From the NCBI RefSeq assembly GCF_030161235.1, contig NZ_BSPW01000038.1, forward strand, positions 1-42,142: a stretch of DNA of 42,142 bases. The letters run 5' to 3'. The notes under the pieces are model-generated. The model was not told where the DNA came from, made no database searches, and saw only the letters and a list, made by a program, of their open reading frames with translations. The position numbers were made by a program, and so were the translations under genes. This document shows, piece after piece, positions 1 through 8,663 of the stretch; the stretch's first letter is position 1, and each line of letters begins with the position of its first letter. Source of the stretch: Vibrio zhanjiangensis. Its GTDB lineage: Bacteria > Pseudomonadota > Gammaproteobacteria > Enterobacterales > Vibrionaceae.

Positions 1-276
1 AATGTAAGGATACGACAGAGTCGAATGGTATTTATCCCGTCAAGATCCCTCAGTAATGACAAAACTTCAGTTTATACTGCCAAAGGTTCACGATGGAGTG
101 CTAGCTGGGTATCCGTTTGGTTAGCAGGAAAAAATCTGAGTGTTGGTATAGTCCATGGGTACGATAACTTCCGTAAGCGAAATTATATTCACTGGGATAC
201 AGATGAATCTATGCGAGAAAAATTTGGCTGGGTGTTAGACTGGGTAGGTGAAAACAAAAGGCTCCCTATAGTGTAA
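1..276 (+). CDS. Hypothetical protein, possibly cut by the left edge
   Basis: The reading frame is open from the first base of the window to a TAA at 274-276. The first ATG is at 25, giving 83 residues, but the gene may begin upstream of the window. The product is rich in Trp, Tyr and Lys/Arg, has no signal peptide or membrane segment, and matches no family I recognise. Its last codons overlap, in another frame, the start of an acetyltransferase-like remnant at 252-422. The two could therefore be halves of one frameshifted gene, but the upstream part shows no acetyl-CoA-binding motif, so this is only a possibility. No convincing ribosome binding site precedes the ATG at 25. Confidence 0.3.
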   Translation, partial: NVRIRQSRMVFIPSRSLSNDKTSVYTAKGSRWSASWVSVWLAGKNLSVGIVHGYDNFRKRNYIHWDTDESMREKFGWVLDWVGENKRLPIV

Positions 277-422
277 CGCTATCAAGTTTTGCGCGTAATG
301 AGCGAGCTATAAGGTTCTATAAATCGCTCGGCTATCAAGTGTCAGACCGTGACGAAAACTTCGTCTCGTTGACCCTTCAGATCGTAAACTACACTCCCTC
401 TGGTATCAAAGATAAGTTATAA
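252..422 (+). pseudogene. 3' remnant of a GNAT acetyltransferase
   Basis: This frame is open from 252 to a TAA at 420-422 without a usable start codon. It encodes about 56 residues, including NERAIRFYKSLGYQV, the classic last helix and strand of GNAT N-acetyltransferases (N-x-x-A-x-x-F/L-Y-x-x-x-G-F/Y). The acetyl-CoA pyrophosphate-binding (Q/R)xxGx(G/A) segment that should lie about 35 residues earlier is not in this frame. I read this as the tail of a truncated or frameshifted gene. An alternative is a frameshift joining it to the ORF ending at 276. Confidence 0.55.
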
Positions 423-448
423 CGCAGAAATATCCCCGAAACGAGTTA

Positions 449-1342
449 TCAAGATATTCGATTTAATATGAACTCAACTAACTTTTTTGTAATGAATGAG
501 TGATAGCTTATTGCACGGTAATGAATGAATAGCGTGAGTGGTGATAGTGGATAATCTAATTTGATTTCTCGCAAATGATCAGAAGAAATCTCTTGCGAGC
601 AAAAAGTTTTGGGAAGAGCTACAAAGCCTAATCCTCGAATCGCAATAGCTCTAGCAATAAAACCACCATCAACATCAATTTTTGTCTTTGGCGCAAATCG
701 TAAAATCGTGTTTGTTGTAGGTTCAGTAAATATCCATGGATTACCGTTAAAGGCTTTGTAGCTGGAAATGCATGGAAGAGTCTCTAGTTCAGAAACAGTG
801 CGAGGTAAACCGTATCGCTTAATACATTTTGGGGAAGCTAAGACGGTACTTTCCCACTGGTAAATGGGCTTTGAAATCCAATCTCTATCATCCAAAACAC
901 CACGTTCGAAACTAATAATGATATCAGGACTTCCCTTGATTGCACTTTCTATTGAGGTGCTGTGCTCGCATGAAAGGTGGATGTTTGTATATTCGGTAAG
1001 GAAATCAGCCAGTACGTTACCAATTTCTGGAATATCTGGAGCACTTATACGAACTGTTGCTTTTAGCGAGGATGACGCTGCTGTGATATTTTGAATTGAT
1101 TGGTTGAGATTAAAGAGTGGCTCCTTTATTTCACTAAAAAGTAACTCTCCTATTGGCGTAGGAGTCACTCGCCTTGTTGTCCTGTAGAACAGCTTACTAC
1201 CAAGTTCACATTCAAGCTGTTGAATGTGCCGACTCACGTTAGAGCTAGGTGTATCAAGATGCTCCGAGGCTTTAGCAAAGCTTTGATGTTCATAAACACA
1301 CATGAAAGTATACAACCAACCGTTATCAATTCTATCCAACAC
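449..1342 (-). CDS. LysR-family transcriptional regulator
   Basis: Cytoplasmic DNA-binding regulator of 297 residues, the usual LysR length. The N-terminal winged helix-turn-helix (about residues 5-65) contains QSFAKASEHLDTPSSNVSRHIQQLE, typical of the family, followed by a linker helix and a periplasmic-binding-protein-like effector domain (about 90-290). The start is a GTG at 1342-1340: an in-frame ATG further up is closed at once by a stop, and GGGA lies five bases before the GTG. It is divergent from the alpha/beta hydrolase at 1447 with a 104-bp gap, the arrangement in which LysR proteins commonly control the neighbouring gene and themselves. That the hydrolase is its target is inference; no effector can be deduced. 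Confidence 0.93.
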   Translation of the reverse strand: MLDRIDNGWLYTFMCVYEHQSFAKASEHLDTPSSNVSRHIQQLECELGSKLFYRTTRRVTPTPIGELLFSEIKEPLFNLNQSIQNITAASSSLKATVRISAPDIPEIGNVLADFLTEYTNIHLSCEHSTSIESAIKGSPDIIISFERGVLDDRDWISKPIYQWESTVLASPKCIKRYGLPRTVSELETLPCISSYKAFNGNPWIFTEPTTNTILRFAPKTKIDVDGGFIARAIAIRGLGFVALPKTFCSQEISSDHLREIKLDYPLSPLTLFIHYRAISYHSFITKKLVEFILNRIS

Positions 1343-1446
1343 GACTATCCCATTTTATAGGTTATTTGGTTTCATTTTAGCCCATTTATTTGAAGTATTT
1401 AACTTGGTAGAGTCATTAATTCAAGTAATAAAATGAGCTAAGAATT

Positions 1447-2292
1447 ATGACTAATGGTAAAAAATTTGCAGTTGAACGAGGGGGCTATCAGCTTAATGTC
1501 GAGCAATACGGCTCAGGGCCATACCTGCTGATTATAGGTAGTGTTAACTATTATAAAAAAATTATTCCCAAGGCATTGCATGAGAATTTTACTTGTGTGT
1601 ATGTGGATCATCGTGGATTCGCCAAGAGCCATGCTGCGAAGCCTGTCAAATCGATCAGCTTAGAACTTATAACCCGTGATATTCAAGTAATATGCGATAG
1701 TCTTAACTTGACCAAAGTTAGCATACTAGGGCATTCAGGCCACGGCTATATGGCTATGCATTTTGCAAGTAACACCAACATTGAGATTGTAAAGTTAATA
1801 GTGGTTGGTGTAGCACCTAACTTGTCGGGTCATATGCAAGAAAAACAATTTAATCATTGGTCAGCAAACGCCTCCGAACAGAGAAAAAAGTTGTTGGAGA
1901 TAAGTATGGCTAAGCTAGAAAGTGACATTGCCAGACAACCTGCTCGTAAGTTTGCACATATCTGTCGAAGATTAGCCCCAATGAGATGGAAAGACCCATC
2001 ATTCGATGAGTTATCTTTATGGGATGATGTTGAAATGAATACCTCCCTACTGGATGAGCTTTGGGGCGAAATATTCCGAGATATAGATGTTACGCAATTT
2101 TCATCGGACTTAAATGTCACCGTCATTAATGGAGTGCTCGATTTTAGTATTGCTCCGATTGAAACTTGGGAAAGTATTGATGGCGCATTTCAGTCATTAC
2201 AACTGATTAAGTTAGAAGATGTATCACATACACCGATGCTTGAAGCACCAGATAAATTTGTTGATACGATTTTAAGCGTATTTGAACATTAG
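1447..2292 (+). CDS. Alpha/beta-hydrolase fold enzyme
   Basis: A 281-residue soluble hydrolase. The nucleophile elbow GHSGHG places the catalytic Ser at residue 97. VDHRGFAKS (about 53-61) is the strand and loop usually near the oxyanion hole. NGVLDFSIAP supplies a likely catalytic Asp232, and DVSHTPMLEAP the His261. The order Ser-Asp-His and spacing match the proline iminopeptidase/esterase-like branch of the superfamily. There is no signal peptide, so it should act in the cytoplasm. The substrate cannot be read from sequence. It is transcribed away from the LysR regulator at 449-1342, which may control it. The codon start is an ATG with a weak AAG-containing leader. Confidence 0.92.
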   Translation: MTNGKKFAVERGGYQLNVEQYGSGPYLLIIGSVNYYKKIIPKALHENFTCVYVDHRGFAKSHAAKPVKSISLELITRDIQVICDSLNLTKVSILGHSGHGYMAMHFASNTNIEIVKLIVVGVAPNLSGHMQEKQFNHWSANASEQRKKLLEISMAKLESDIARQPARKFAHICRRLAPMRWKDPSFDELSLWDDVEMNTSLLDELWGEIFRDIDVTQFSSDLNVTVINGVLDFSIAPIETWESIDGAFQSLQLIKLEDVSHTPMLEAPDKFVDTILSVFEH

Positions 2293-2443
2293 TGAAATTT
2301 CATAATTGTACACAACTGGCAATTGGAATATTGAGGGCGATATTCGTTTGAATAGTCAAAATAACTATTTGGTTGATTAATGTATAAAAGTGCCTTGTTA
2401 GTCCTTTTGGTGTGTGTACTGAACGTTTTTGCTAGGAGAGTTT

Positions 2444-2959
2444 TCATAGATTTATGCGCATATCTGCACAATTGAAAAGACCGTCACCTAACATTGGAAA
2501 ACGCGCATAGCTTTTGAGCGTTCCATGATTTGAGAAACCTGACTTTTCTAAAACCCTTATACTTGCTATGTGGTTAACAAATGGATTTGTTCTTACTTCC
2601 TTGATGCCCAAGTTGTTCAAGTATTCCAAGCCAGCACGACACAATTGCGTTGAAATTCCGCGACTACTAAATTTGTCTGATATACCAAAATGGATCTCAG
2701 CATGTTGTGCGTTGAATACAAACACAACGACCCCAAACACTAAGTCATTTTGGCTTTCTGCAACACCATAAACTAGCACTTTGGGAGTACTATCCAAATA
2801 GGACTTTTTCCACTGCTTAATTTTTGCGAGTGTGGTTCTCACCGTGTCATGAGGTAACGTTGAAATGTACTTTGCGGAAGAAGTAGAACCAGAATATAAA
2901 TCCCACCAAACGAGTTTGACCGCTCTATAGTGTATAATTTTGACAACTGCTAGCTTCAA
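2444..2959 (-). CDS. GNAT-family N-acetyltransferase without an ATG start
   Basis: A RimJ/RimL-like GNAT of up to 171 residues. The strand-helix region around residues 85-110 (EIHFGISDKFSSRGISTQLC) resembles the acetyl-CoA-binding strand and loop. NHIASIRVLEKSGFSNHG (about 128-145) is the characteristic N-x-x-S-x-x-x-x-x-x-x-G-F C-terminal motif. The open frame extends upstream only to about 2974 and holds no ATG in its first 150 codons. The best candidate is a TTG at 2959-2957, with no visible ribosome binding site. It may therefore start at TTG, or be a 5'-damaged copy. It is convergent with the hydrolase at 1447-2292. The acyl acceptor is unknown. Confidence 0.68.
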   Translation of the reverse strand: MKLAVVKIIHYRAVKLVWWDLYSGSTSSAKYISTLPHDTVRTTLAKIKQWKKSYLDSTPKVLVYGVAESQNDLVFGVVVFVFNAQHAEIHFGISDKFSSRGISTQLCRAGLEYLNNLGIKEVRTNPFVNHIASIRVLEKSGFSNHGTLKSYARFPMLGDGLFNCADMRINL

Positions 2960-3128
2960 ACAGTAACTAACGGTTTAGATGCTCGCTACCGTAAGTGGCT
3001 ATGAGATAGGTAGGAATAATGCGGATTGTCTTTTACGTCTATTCATGATTTACGTCAATAAATACAGCGGCGAGTATTCCCAATACTGTCTATATTGTTA
3101 TTGTGGTTGTTAACAATAAGGGTGGCGT

Positions 3129-4838
3129 ATGACTTCAACCAAGCTTGAATCTACTGAGGTTAATGGCCAACAGCCAATGACGTTATCGAGTGCTTTCGCC
3201 AAGGTTGGAACTAAGCTGAAAATCAATGTGTTGCTGATCATAATTGCGTTCGGTGTCTTGGGTTATGAAGGCATCTTTGGGATGCAAACATCGACCCTTT
3301 ATATTGAAGAGCTTTATAGTCAGGGCATGCAACATATCATACGAACCAGTAAGGTTATTGATGAACTTGGAAATGCAAGGAGTGCCTTATTACTCGCGTT
3401 CCAACATGCCCCTTCATCCAATACGGCATCGATGCATGATCATCCGGTTGGCTTTCATATCAAGCAGATTGAGAGTTCACTCGAGACATTACACAATATT
3501 ATTGACAACGAATTACTTAAATCCGAGCTGACAACTAAAGAGCAACAAGTCGTTAATGATCTCGCGCAAGTGATGGATGACATTACTGAACAAGGCTTCA
3601 TACCTGCGATTGCGAAACTCCAAAATGGTGAGTATGACGCCGCGAACATTTTATTTTTACAGAAAATAAACCCCAAGTTCGAACATGCATACCAGTATGC
3701 AGAGCAGTTCTTTTCCATGCAAACAGAAGAAGGACAGAATATTTTTCAACAAGCAGAAACCAATAGCGAGCGTTTTATCTGGGTAGTGAGTGCCATCACC
3801 ATCATATCGCTGCTGGTGATTATTTCGGTATCACTGTTTGTGATAAGACGAGTCAATCATGCAGTGTCTGAACTTGAAGACCGCTCAGATAAAATCGCCG
3901 CAGGTGACTTAACTCAACGTTTAGAGGCGTCAGGAAATGATGAGTTTTCCCACATTGCAGAGTCGGTTAACCGAATCGTGACCAGCTTTCAACATGTTGT
4001 ACAAACCAACCGTGATTCTATTGGTCAATTGGCTCGGTCTGCTGAAGCAAATTCAAAGGCCGCGATGCAAACCAAGCAAAACATTATGACCCAGCAATCA
4101 CAAACTGAGCAGGTGGCAACGGCGATCAATCAGTTTACCGCTACTGTACACGAAGTGGCGCAAAGTGCGACTTCTGCTGCCGATGCCTCTGAAAAAGCCG
4201 ATGTGGCAGCAGCCAGTGGCCAACAAGTCGTCATGGATAGCGTAACCATGATCGAAAGCTTGTCACAAGAGATGCAAGAATCGGTGGAGTCGATGCACCA
4301 ACTGGCTAAGTATTCTGAAGATATCGGCAGTGTCGTCGATGTTATCCAGGGAATTTCAGAACAAACCAATCTGTTGGCGCTTAATGCGGCCATTGAAGCT
4401 GCGCGAGCAGGTGAACAAGGCCGAGGCTTTGCCGTCGTTGCTGATGAAGTGCGTACACTTGCAAGCCGAACTCAAGAATCAACGGAAGAAATTCTCCAAA
4501 CCATTCAACGCCTTCAACAGGGAAGTCGAGATTCAACGCAGCGTTTGGAAATAGGGGCCAGTAACGCCCTTGCCACCGTAGAGAAAGCACGTGAGGCTGG
4601 TGATGCACTGACTCAAATCAAAGCGAGTGTCGATCAGATCACCGCAATGAATTCCCAAATTGCGACCGCGGCTGAAGAGCAAAGCTTAGTCACCGAAGAG
4701 ATCAACGCCAACATTAGCAGTATCAGCGAGATTTCCAGCCAGAATGCGGTTGGCACGGAACAAAGTACCGCTGCGACCCAAGAGCTGGCTCAATTGGCAG
4801 AAGTATTGCGCAGCGAAATCGAGCACTATCGTGTTTAA
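3129..4838 (+). CDS. Methyl-accepting chemotaxis protein with four-helix-bundle-type sensor
   Basis: Inner-membrane chemoreceptor of 569 residues. TM1 is at about 33-50, a mainly helical periplasmic sensor of about 165 residues follows (4HB_MCP-like, ligand unknown), TM2 is at about 216-239, a HAMP domain at about 240-293, then the cytoplasmic signalling coiled coil. The hairpin tip around residues 405-450 carries the near-invariant [20 protein letters not shown] and [15 protein letters not shown] segments that contact CheA/CheW. Ala- and Gln-rich heptads on either side are likely methylation regions. No C-terminal CheR-tethering pentapeptide is present. The start ATG follows AAGGGTGG. It stands alone, with a 169-bp upstream gap in which I see no convincing FliA promoter. 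Confidence 0.95.
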   Translation: MTSTKLESTEVNGQQPMTLSSAFAKVGTKLKINVLLIIIAFGVLGYEGIFGMQTSTLYIEELYSQGMQHIIRTSKVIDELGNARSALLLAFQHAPSSNTASMHDHPVGFHIKQIESSLETLHNIIDNELLKSELTTKEQQVVNDLAQVMDDITEQGFIPAIAKLQNGEYDAANILFLQKINPKFEHAYQYAEQFFSMQTEEGQNIFQQAETNSERFIWVVSAITIISLLVIISVSLFVIRRVNHAVSELEDRSDKIAAGDLTQRLEASGNDEFSHIAESVNRIVTSFQHVVQTNRDSIGQLARSAEANSKAAMQTKQNIMTQQSQTEQVATAINQFTATVHEVAQSATSAADASEKADVAAASGQQVVMDSVTMIESLSQEMQESVESMHQLAKYSEDIGSVVDVIQGISEQTNLLALNAAIEAARAGEQGRGFAVVADEVRTLASRTQESTEEILQTIQRLQQGSRDSTQRLEIGASNALATVEKAREAGDALTQIKASVDQITAMNSQIATAAEEQSLVTEEINANISSISEISSQNAVGTEQSTAATQELAQLAEVLRSEIEHYRV

Positions 4839-4849
4839 CTGTCTTTTGC

Positions 4850-4865
4850 GCCCACCGATGTGGGC
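4850..4865 (+). terminator. Possible terminator hairpin after the chemoreceptor
   Basis: GCCCAC and GTGGGC form a perfect 6-bp GC-rich stem around a CGAT loop, 12 bases after the chemoreceptor stop. No T-run follows on the plus strand, so an intrinsic terminator is only weakly supported. Confidence 0.3.
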
Positions 4866-5082
4866 TCTCGTTGCGCCTTACGTCGCACCTATGGGCGTAA
4901 AAAGATAAGCCAATAGATAGCAAGAGGAGAAGATTGTTATTCACCAGCACCATGGTATCCAGTGTTATCTCATTTCACAAAACTGCTCGCTAGCGTTGTC
5001 CTCCATCGAATAATCCTTGCAACGCTTATCTTTTGTTGTTTAATTATTGAGGACAAAAATTATTCTCATTAAGGGCATCGTG

Positions 5083-6264
5083 ATGAAACACGCCGTTATC
5101 GCAGTGTTAGGCTTACCAATTTTATTTTCAACTACCGCGTTTGCTGAATCGAGCGCGTCATGTGATGTTGAGATCCCTTCTTCCCATTATCTCGTCGACG
5201 GCACAGTAATGAATATTCAGCCGGGGGACACCATTTGTTTAGCAGCGGGTGAACGTGGACCGCTGAGGTTAAAAAATATCGTAGGCACCGAGTCACAGCC
5301 TATCGTCATTCGTAATACTGATGGTGTGGTAACAACCCAGCCCTATGAATACAGCATCGCCATTGAACAATCAAAGTGGCTAAGGCTGACGTCCATCTCG
5401 CAAGACCCAGCTCACCCATACGGTATTCGTTTAGGGGGGACATTAAGCGTAGGTAAGTTAAGCGAACAAGTAGAAATCGATAATATCGAAATATACCGTG
5501 CGCGCTTCGCTGGTATGTTGATCAAAACTGATCCTGATTGCGATCCCGATACTTGGGCTGAGAACTTCACCATGACGGGCATTCGTATTCACGATAACTA
5601 TGTTCATCATACCAAAGAGGGTGAAGGTATGTATGTGGGATATACTGCTTTAAGTCGTCAACTCGTTTGTGATGGCGTTCCCACCACCGTTTACCCGCAT
5701 AAGCTTGAACAGGTACGTATTTACAATAACAAGTTAGAACAAATCGCTGCAGATGGCATTCAGTTAAATGCGGTAAAGGGGGATGCGCAGATTTACAGCA
5801 ACAAAATTTATCGCACAGGCGTTAGCCCCTTTGCTCCCGTATGGCAAAATACCGGCATTCAAGTCGGTGGTGACCATGTACTGGTGAGGGACAACCTTAT
5901 TTATCGCAGTGGTGGCAACGGTATGATGCTCGACGGTGATGATCTGCAAGTGATTAATAACAAGATAGTTTTTCCTGGTGAAAATGGCATTTTTGCGCGC
6001 AATGCGGCACAACAAAATTCGCAAATGAGTGGTGGCTTACCTCATGTGTACAAGGATAATTTAATCATTCATCCTGTAACCTATGGCATAACCCTGTATG
6101 CCACCAATACCACATCAGCTCATATCATTCGCGATAACACCATTGAAAATGACGGTCGGCTCGATGCGGCAAGCCGCCCAATGACGTTCTCGTTTTTAAA
6201 CGACCAAGTTGAGCGCGTGCTCTACAATAATCAACACTATATTTATGATGCCACCGGTGACTAA
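5083..6264 (+). CDS. Secreted right-handed beta-helix repeat protein
   Basis: Predicted exported protein of 393 residues. An in-frame TTG at 5047 would add 12 residues, but the ATG at 5083 is preferred because AAGGGC lies just before it and it opens directly into a Sec signal peptide (MKHAVIAVLGLPILFSTTAFA). The mature part shows recurrent short strands with N/D-x-I/V-x-x patterns (for example IRIHDNYVHH, VRIYNNKLEQI, VLVRDNLIYRSGGNG, LQVINNKIVFPGENG), the hallmark of pectate-lyase-like parallel beta-helices. Such folds include polysaccharide lyases, polysaccharide epimerases and phage-tail-type proteins. The catalytic residues of a specific lyase family were not identified, so enzymatic activity is unproven. 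Four or so Cys residues suggest disulfides in the periplasm or outside. Confidence 0.8.
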   Translation: MKHAVIAVLGLPILFSTTAFAESSASCDVEIPSSHYLVDGTVMNIQPGDTICLAAGERGPLRLKNIVGTESQPIVIRNTDGVVTTQPYEYSIAIEQSKWLRLTSISQDPAHPYGIRLGGTLSVGKLSEQVEIDNIEIYRARFAGMLIKTDPDCDPDTWAENFTMTGIRIHDNYVHHTKEGEGMYVGYTALSRQLVCDGVPTTVYPHKLEQVRIYNNKLEQIAADGIQLNAVKGDAQIYSNKIYRTGVSPFAPVWQNTGIQVGGDHVLVRDNLIYRSGGNGMMLDGDDLQVINNKIVFPGENGIFARNAAQQNSQMSGGLPHVYKDNLIIHPVTYGITLYATNTTSAHIIRDNTIENDGRLDAASRPMTFSFLNDQVERVLYNNQHYIYDATGD

Positions 6265-6725
6265 CGGCTTTGTCATTACGTGTAGAGCGAGAGAAAACAT
6301 CGCATTAATTTACATTGTAAATTCAGTGCTAAGTTGCTAAAGCTTGTGTTTGCAAGCTTTTCTAGATGTGACTTGGGGCCAATAGCGTGTATAAGCGGTT
6401 GCGAATCGGATTAGGATTGTCTCGATGAAAGGCAATACCTGTTCATTCTTGTGTATCAGCTGGTTGAATGGATACATTTTGTAACTGGTGGTGATCAGCC
6501 TCAAGATGTTTCTTGCTGATGGATAGGTAAGCAAAGCACCGCTGTTTAAGTTAGTCGAGTCTGATTTAGTAGGTGTCAGGTTGAAATGATTCTGTAACGT
6601 GTACTAGTATGACCAAGGCGCATTGTGACTATATAGCTGACTTAGTTAAGCTTTTTTCCAGTTTAATGATCGGTTCTGTGGTGGTGAGCGTACTGATAAA
6701 ATGTACCTAGTAGTGAGTAATTATC
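6265..6725. other. Intergenic stretch without a supported gene
   Basis: The 461 bases between the beta-helix gene and folX hold a perfect 8+1+8 palindrome (AATTTACA-T-TGTAAATT, 6307-6323) and a hairpin at 6339-6361. A minus-strand frame (6337-6534, 65 codons) has no recognisable family and overlaps the hairpin, so it is not called. The rest presumably contains the folX promoter, but no strong -35/-10 pair stands out. Confidence 0.5.
6339..6361 (+). terminator. Candidate terminator downstream of the beta-helix gene
   Basis: AAAGCTTG and CAAGCTTT pair as a perfect 8-bp stem around a 6-base loop and end in four Ts, about 75 bases after the stop at 6264. The stem is AT-rich and the T-run short, so termination strength is uncertain. 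Confidence 0.4.
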
Positions 6726-7103
6726 ATGATTCATAACGCAATAATCAATATCACTAACCTGAGGCTTAGAACTTACATAGGTTTCAATGAAGACGAAAAA
6801 TGCAAACAGCAAGACATCATCATTAATGCAGAAATACATTATCCAGCCAACACTATGTGCCTTAGTGATGATGTTGATAATGCATTGAATTACAAAGTGA
6901 TCTGCAAGAATATTATCCACCATGTTGAAAACGGTCGTTTTTTACTATTGGAAAAACTCACTAGTGACGTGCTTGGATTATGTGTCGATAACCCAATGGT
7001 GAGCTTTGCAAAAGTAACGATTGATAAACCTCACGCGCTAAGGTTTGCTGACTCAGTGTCACTGACGTTGAGCTACTCAAACGACGAATACAAAGGTGGG
7101 TAG
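6726..7103 (+). CDS. folX: Dihydroneopterin triphosphate 2'-epimerase FolX
   Basis: A 125-residue member of the dihydroneopterin aldolase/epimerase (tunnelling) fold, close in length to E. coli FolX (120). Segments INITNLRLRTYIGFNEDE, QDIIINAEIHYPA, NALNYKVICKNIIHHVENG, FLLLEKLTSDVL and DKPHALRFADSVSLTLS follow the E. coli FolX sequence closely. This favours FolX over the FolB aldolase. The enzyme epimerises 7,8-dihydroneopterin triphosphate to the monapterin form in the cytoplasm. Its TAG is immediately followed by the folE ATG, and folM overlaps folE, so the three are one operon making tetrahydromonapterin from GTP. The start ATG has only a weak Shine-Dalgarno (GTGAG region). Confidence 0.93.
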   Translation: MIHNAIINITNLRLRTYIGFNEDEKCKQQDIIINAEIHYPANTMCLSDDVDNALNYKVICKNIIHHVENGRFLLLEKLTSDVLGLCVDNPMVSFAKVTIDKPHALRFADSVSLTLSYSNDEYKGG

Positions 7104-7742
7104 ATGATTAGTGACGAAGCGAAACGAGTGAAAGAGGCACTGATTGAACAGGGATTGGAAACACCGATTGTTGAAACTGAGATGAGCCCTGAGCAGAAAT
7201 ATCAGAGGATTAAAGGGCTGCTCACCGAGGTGATATCAGTGATCGGGTTGGATTTAAATGACGACAGTTTAGCCGAAACGCCACATCGTATAGCAAAGAT
7301 GTATGTCAATGAAATATTCTCTGGTTTGGATTACATAAACTTTCCCAAAATCACCGTCATAGAGAATAAAATGAAGGTTGACGAGATGGTGAAGGTCTCT
7401 AACATAAACCTCACTTCCACCTGCGAGCATCACTTTGTCACCATTGATGGATTGGCAAAAGTTGCCTATTTGCCGAAAACAAAAGTGATCGGTTTGTCGA
7501 AGATTAATCGTATCGTTCGTTTTTTTGCGCAGCGACCTCAAGTTCAGGAGCGTTTGACGCAGCAAATTTTAACGGCCATTCAGACGTTAACTGAAACAGA
7601 AGATGTGGCGGTCACCATTGATGCGACGCATTATTGTGTGAAATCTCGAGGAGTGATGGATGTGACTTCAAACACTACAACGACCGCTTTAGGAGGGTGT
7701 TTTAAAATGAATCCTCATACCCGAGCGGAGTTTTTACAATGA
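7104..7742 (+). CDS. folE: GTP cyclohydrolase I, type IA
   Basis: A 212-residue homologue of E. coli FolE (222). It converts GTP to 7,8-dihydroneopterin triphosphate plus formate, the first step of folate and monapterin synthesis. The zinc site is intact: Cys107 and His110 in TSTCEHHF, and Cys178 in HYCVKSRG, at almost the E. coli positions (110, 113, 181). [21 protein letters not shown] is the conserved substrate-pocket helix region. The ATG directly abuts the folX stop, and the last four bases overlap folM (ATGA), which indicates translational coupling. Because it sits in a folX/folM operon it is probably a pathway-dedicated paralogue; whether another folE exists elsewhere cannot be seen here. 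Confidence 0.95.
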   Translation: MISDEAKRVKEALIEQGLETPIVETEMSPEQKYQRIKGLLTEVISVIGLDLNDDSLAETPHRIAKMYVNEIFSGLDYINFPKITVIENKMKVDEMVKVSNINLTSTCEHHFVTIDGLAKVAYLPKTKVIGLSKINRIVRFFAQRPQVQERLTQQILTAIQTLTETEDVAVTIDATHYCVKSRGVMDVTSNTTTTALGGCFKMNPHTRAEFLQ

Positions 7743-8446
7743 ACAATACGATCGTTATTACTGGTGTCGGCAAGCGTTTGGGCTTTGCGCTAGCCAGTGC
7801 ATTGTTGAAAGAGGGGTATCATGTTGTGGGTACGTATCGCACGCAATACCCATCCCTTGCTGATCTTAAAGAATTAGGCGCTGATCTTTATCCGGTGGAT
7901 TTTTATCAGCAAAACCAAGTAGATGATTTTATTTCACAACTTGCAGATAAGTATAAGAGTCTTCGAGCTATTGTTCATAATGCTTCCGATTGGTCATCCG
8001 ATCATAACCCGCATCTTAGCGCTGCGGAAGTGATGCACCGTATGATGACAGTCCATGCTTCGGTTCCCTACCAAATCAATTTGGCTCTACAGGATAAGCT
8101 TTGTGAAAATGGCCACGCTGACATCATCCACATTGGAGATTATGTGGCTGAAAAAGGCAGTAAAAAGCATATTGCTTACGCAGCGAGTAAGGCGGCAATG
8201 AATAATCTGACCTTGTCTTTTGCATCACTGCTCGCACCGAATGTGAAAGTCAACACTATTTCTCCGGCGTTGTTAAAATTTAATCCACATGATGACGCCG
8301 CATACAAGGACAAAGCGTTATCTAAAGCACTGCTACCCAGAGAAGCTGGCTTTGACGAGGTGATTGAAGGGGTAAAATTGCTGCTAAACAGCCGTTTTAT
8401 GACAGGGAGAAATCTACAGTTTGATGGTGGACGTCATCTTCGATAG
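7739..8446 (+). CDS. folM: Dihydromonapterin reductase FolM (SDR family)
   Basis: A 235-residue short-chain dehydrogenase matching E. coli FolM throughout: TGVGKRLG dinucleotide loop at the N-terminus, [44 protein letters not shown] with the Tyr-x-x-x-Lys catalytic pair, and the C-terminal [13 protein letters not shown]. FolM uses NADPH to reduce dihydromonapterin to tetrahydromonapterin, a pterin cofactor. In Pseudomonas that pterin serves phenylalanine hydroxylase (family knowledge). The gene overlaps the folE stop by four bases and is followed 86 bases later by a strong terminator, so it closes the operon. Confidence 0.93.
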   Translation: MNNTIVITGVGKRLGFALASALLKEGYHVVGTYRTQYPSLADLKELGADLYPVDFYQQNQVDDFISQLADKYKSLRAIVHNASDWSSDHNPHLSAAEVMHRMMTVHASVPYQINLALQDKLCENGHADIIHIGDYVAEKGSKKHIAYAASKAAMNNLTLSFASLLAPNVKVNTISPALLKFNPHDDAAYKDKALSKALLPREAGFDEVIEGVKLLLNSRFMTGRNLQFDGGRHLR

Positions 8447-8531
8447 ATGCGCGTTTCAACCCCTATTATTTTTTGTATGACCCAATTGGTCATGCTTGTA
8501 TAGGCAGAAATGGTTTTGGTGTGATTTAATT

Positions 8532-8566
8532 GGGCAGCAAGTTAAACGGCTGCCCTTTTTGTTTTT
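8532..8566 (+). terminator. Rho-independent terminator of the folX-folE-folM operon
   Basis: GGGCAGC (8532-8538) and GCTGCCC (8549-8555) form a perfect 7-bp stem with a 10-base loop, followed by TTTTTGTTTTT. This is the clearest intrinsic terminator in the window. Confidence 0.88.
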
Positions 8567-8663
8567 GGCAAACAACACAGACATTGGCGAAAATGGTCAG
8601 TTTTTGATATTCAAAATAGTTAAATGATTAACGTCAAGAAATAATGGGTATGGAGAGTGGGCT

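Noticed and set aside
2289..2471. Minus-strand 60-codon frame overlapping the end of the GNAT gene
   Set aside because: No family resemblance and no ribosome binding site, and it overlaps the coding ends of two better-supported genes.
415..3000. Integron cassette hypothesis: isolated GNAT and hydrolase genes with TAAC/GTTA-like borders
   Set aside because: I looked for attC-type RYYYAAC ... GTTRRRY pairs and the long Vibrio repeat; none was found with matching arms, and gene orientations alternate.
3056..3095. FliA-type promoter before the first chemoreceptor
   Set aside because: TAAA followed after 15 bases by TCCCAATA matches GCCGATAA at only about half of the positions.
6337..6534. Minus-strand 65-codon frame between the beta-helix gene and folX
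   Set aside because: It overlaps a terminator-like hairpin, has no recognisable motif and no clear leader.
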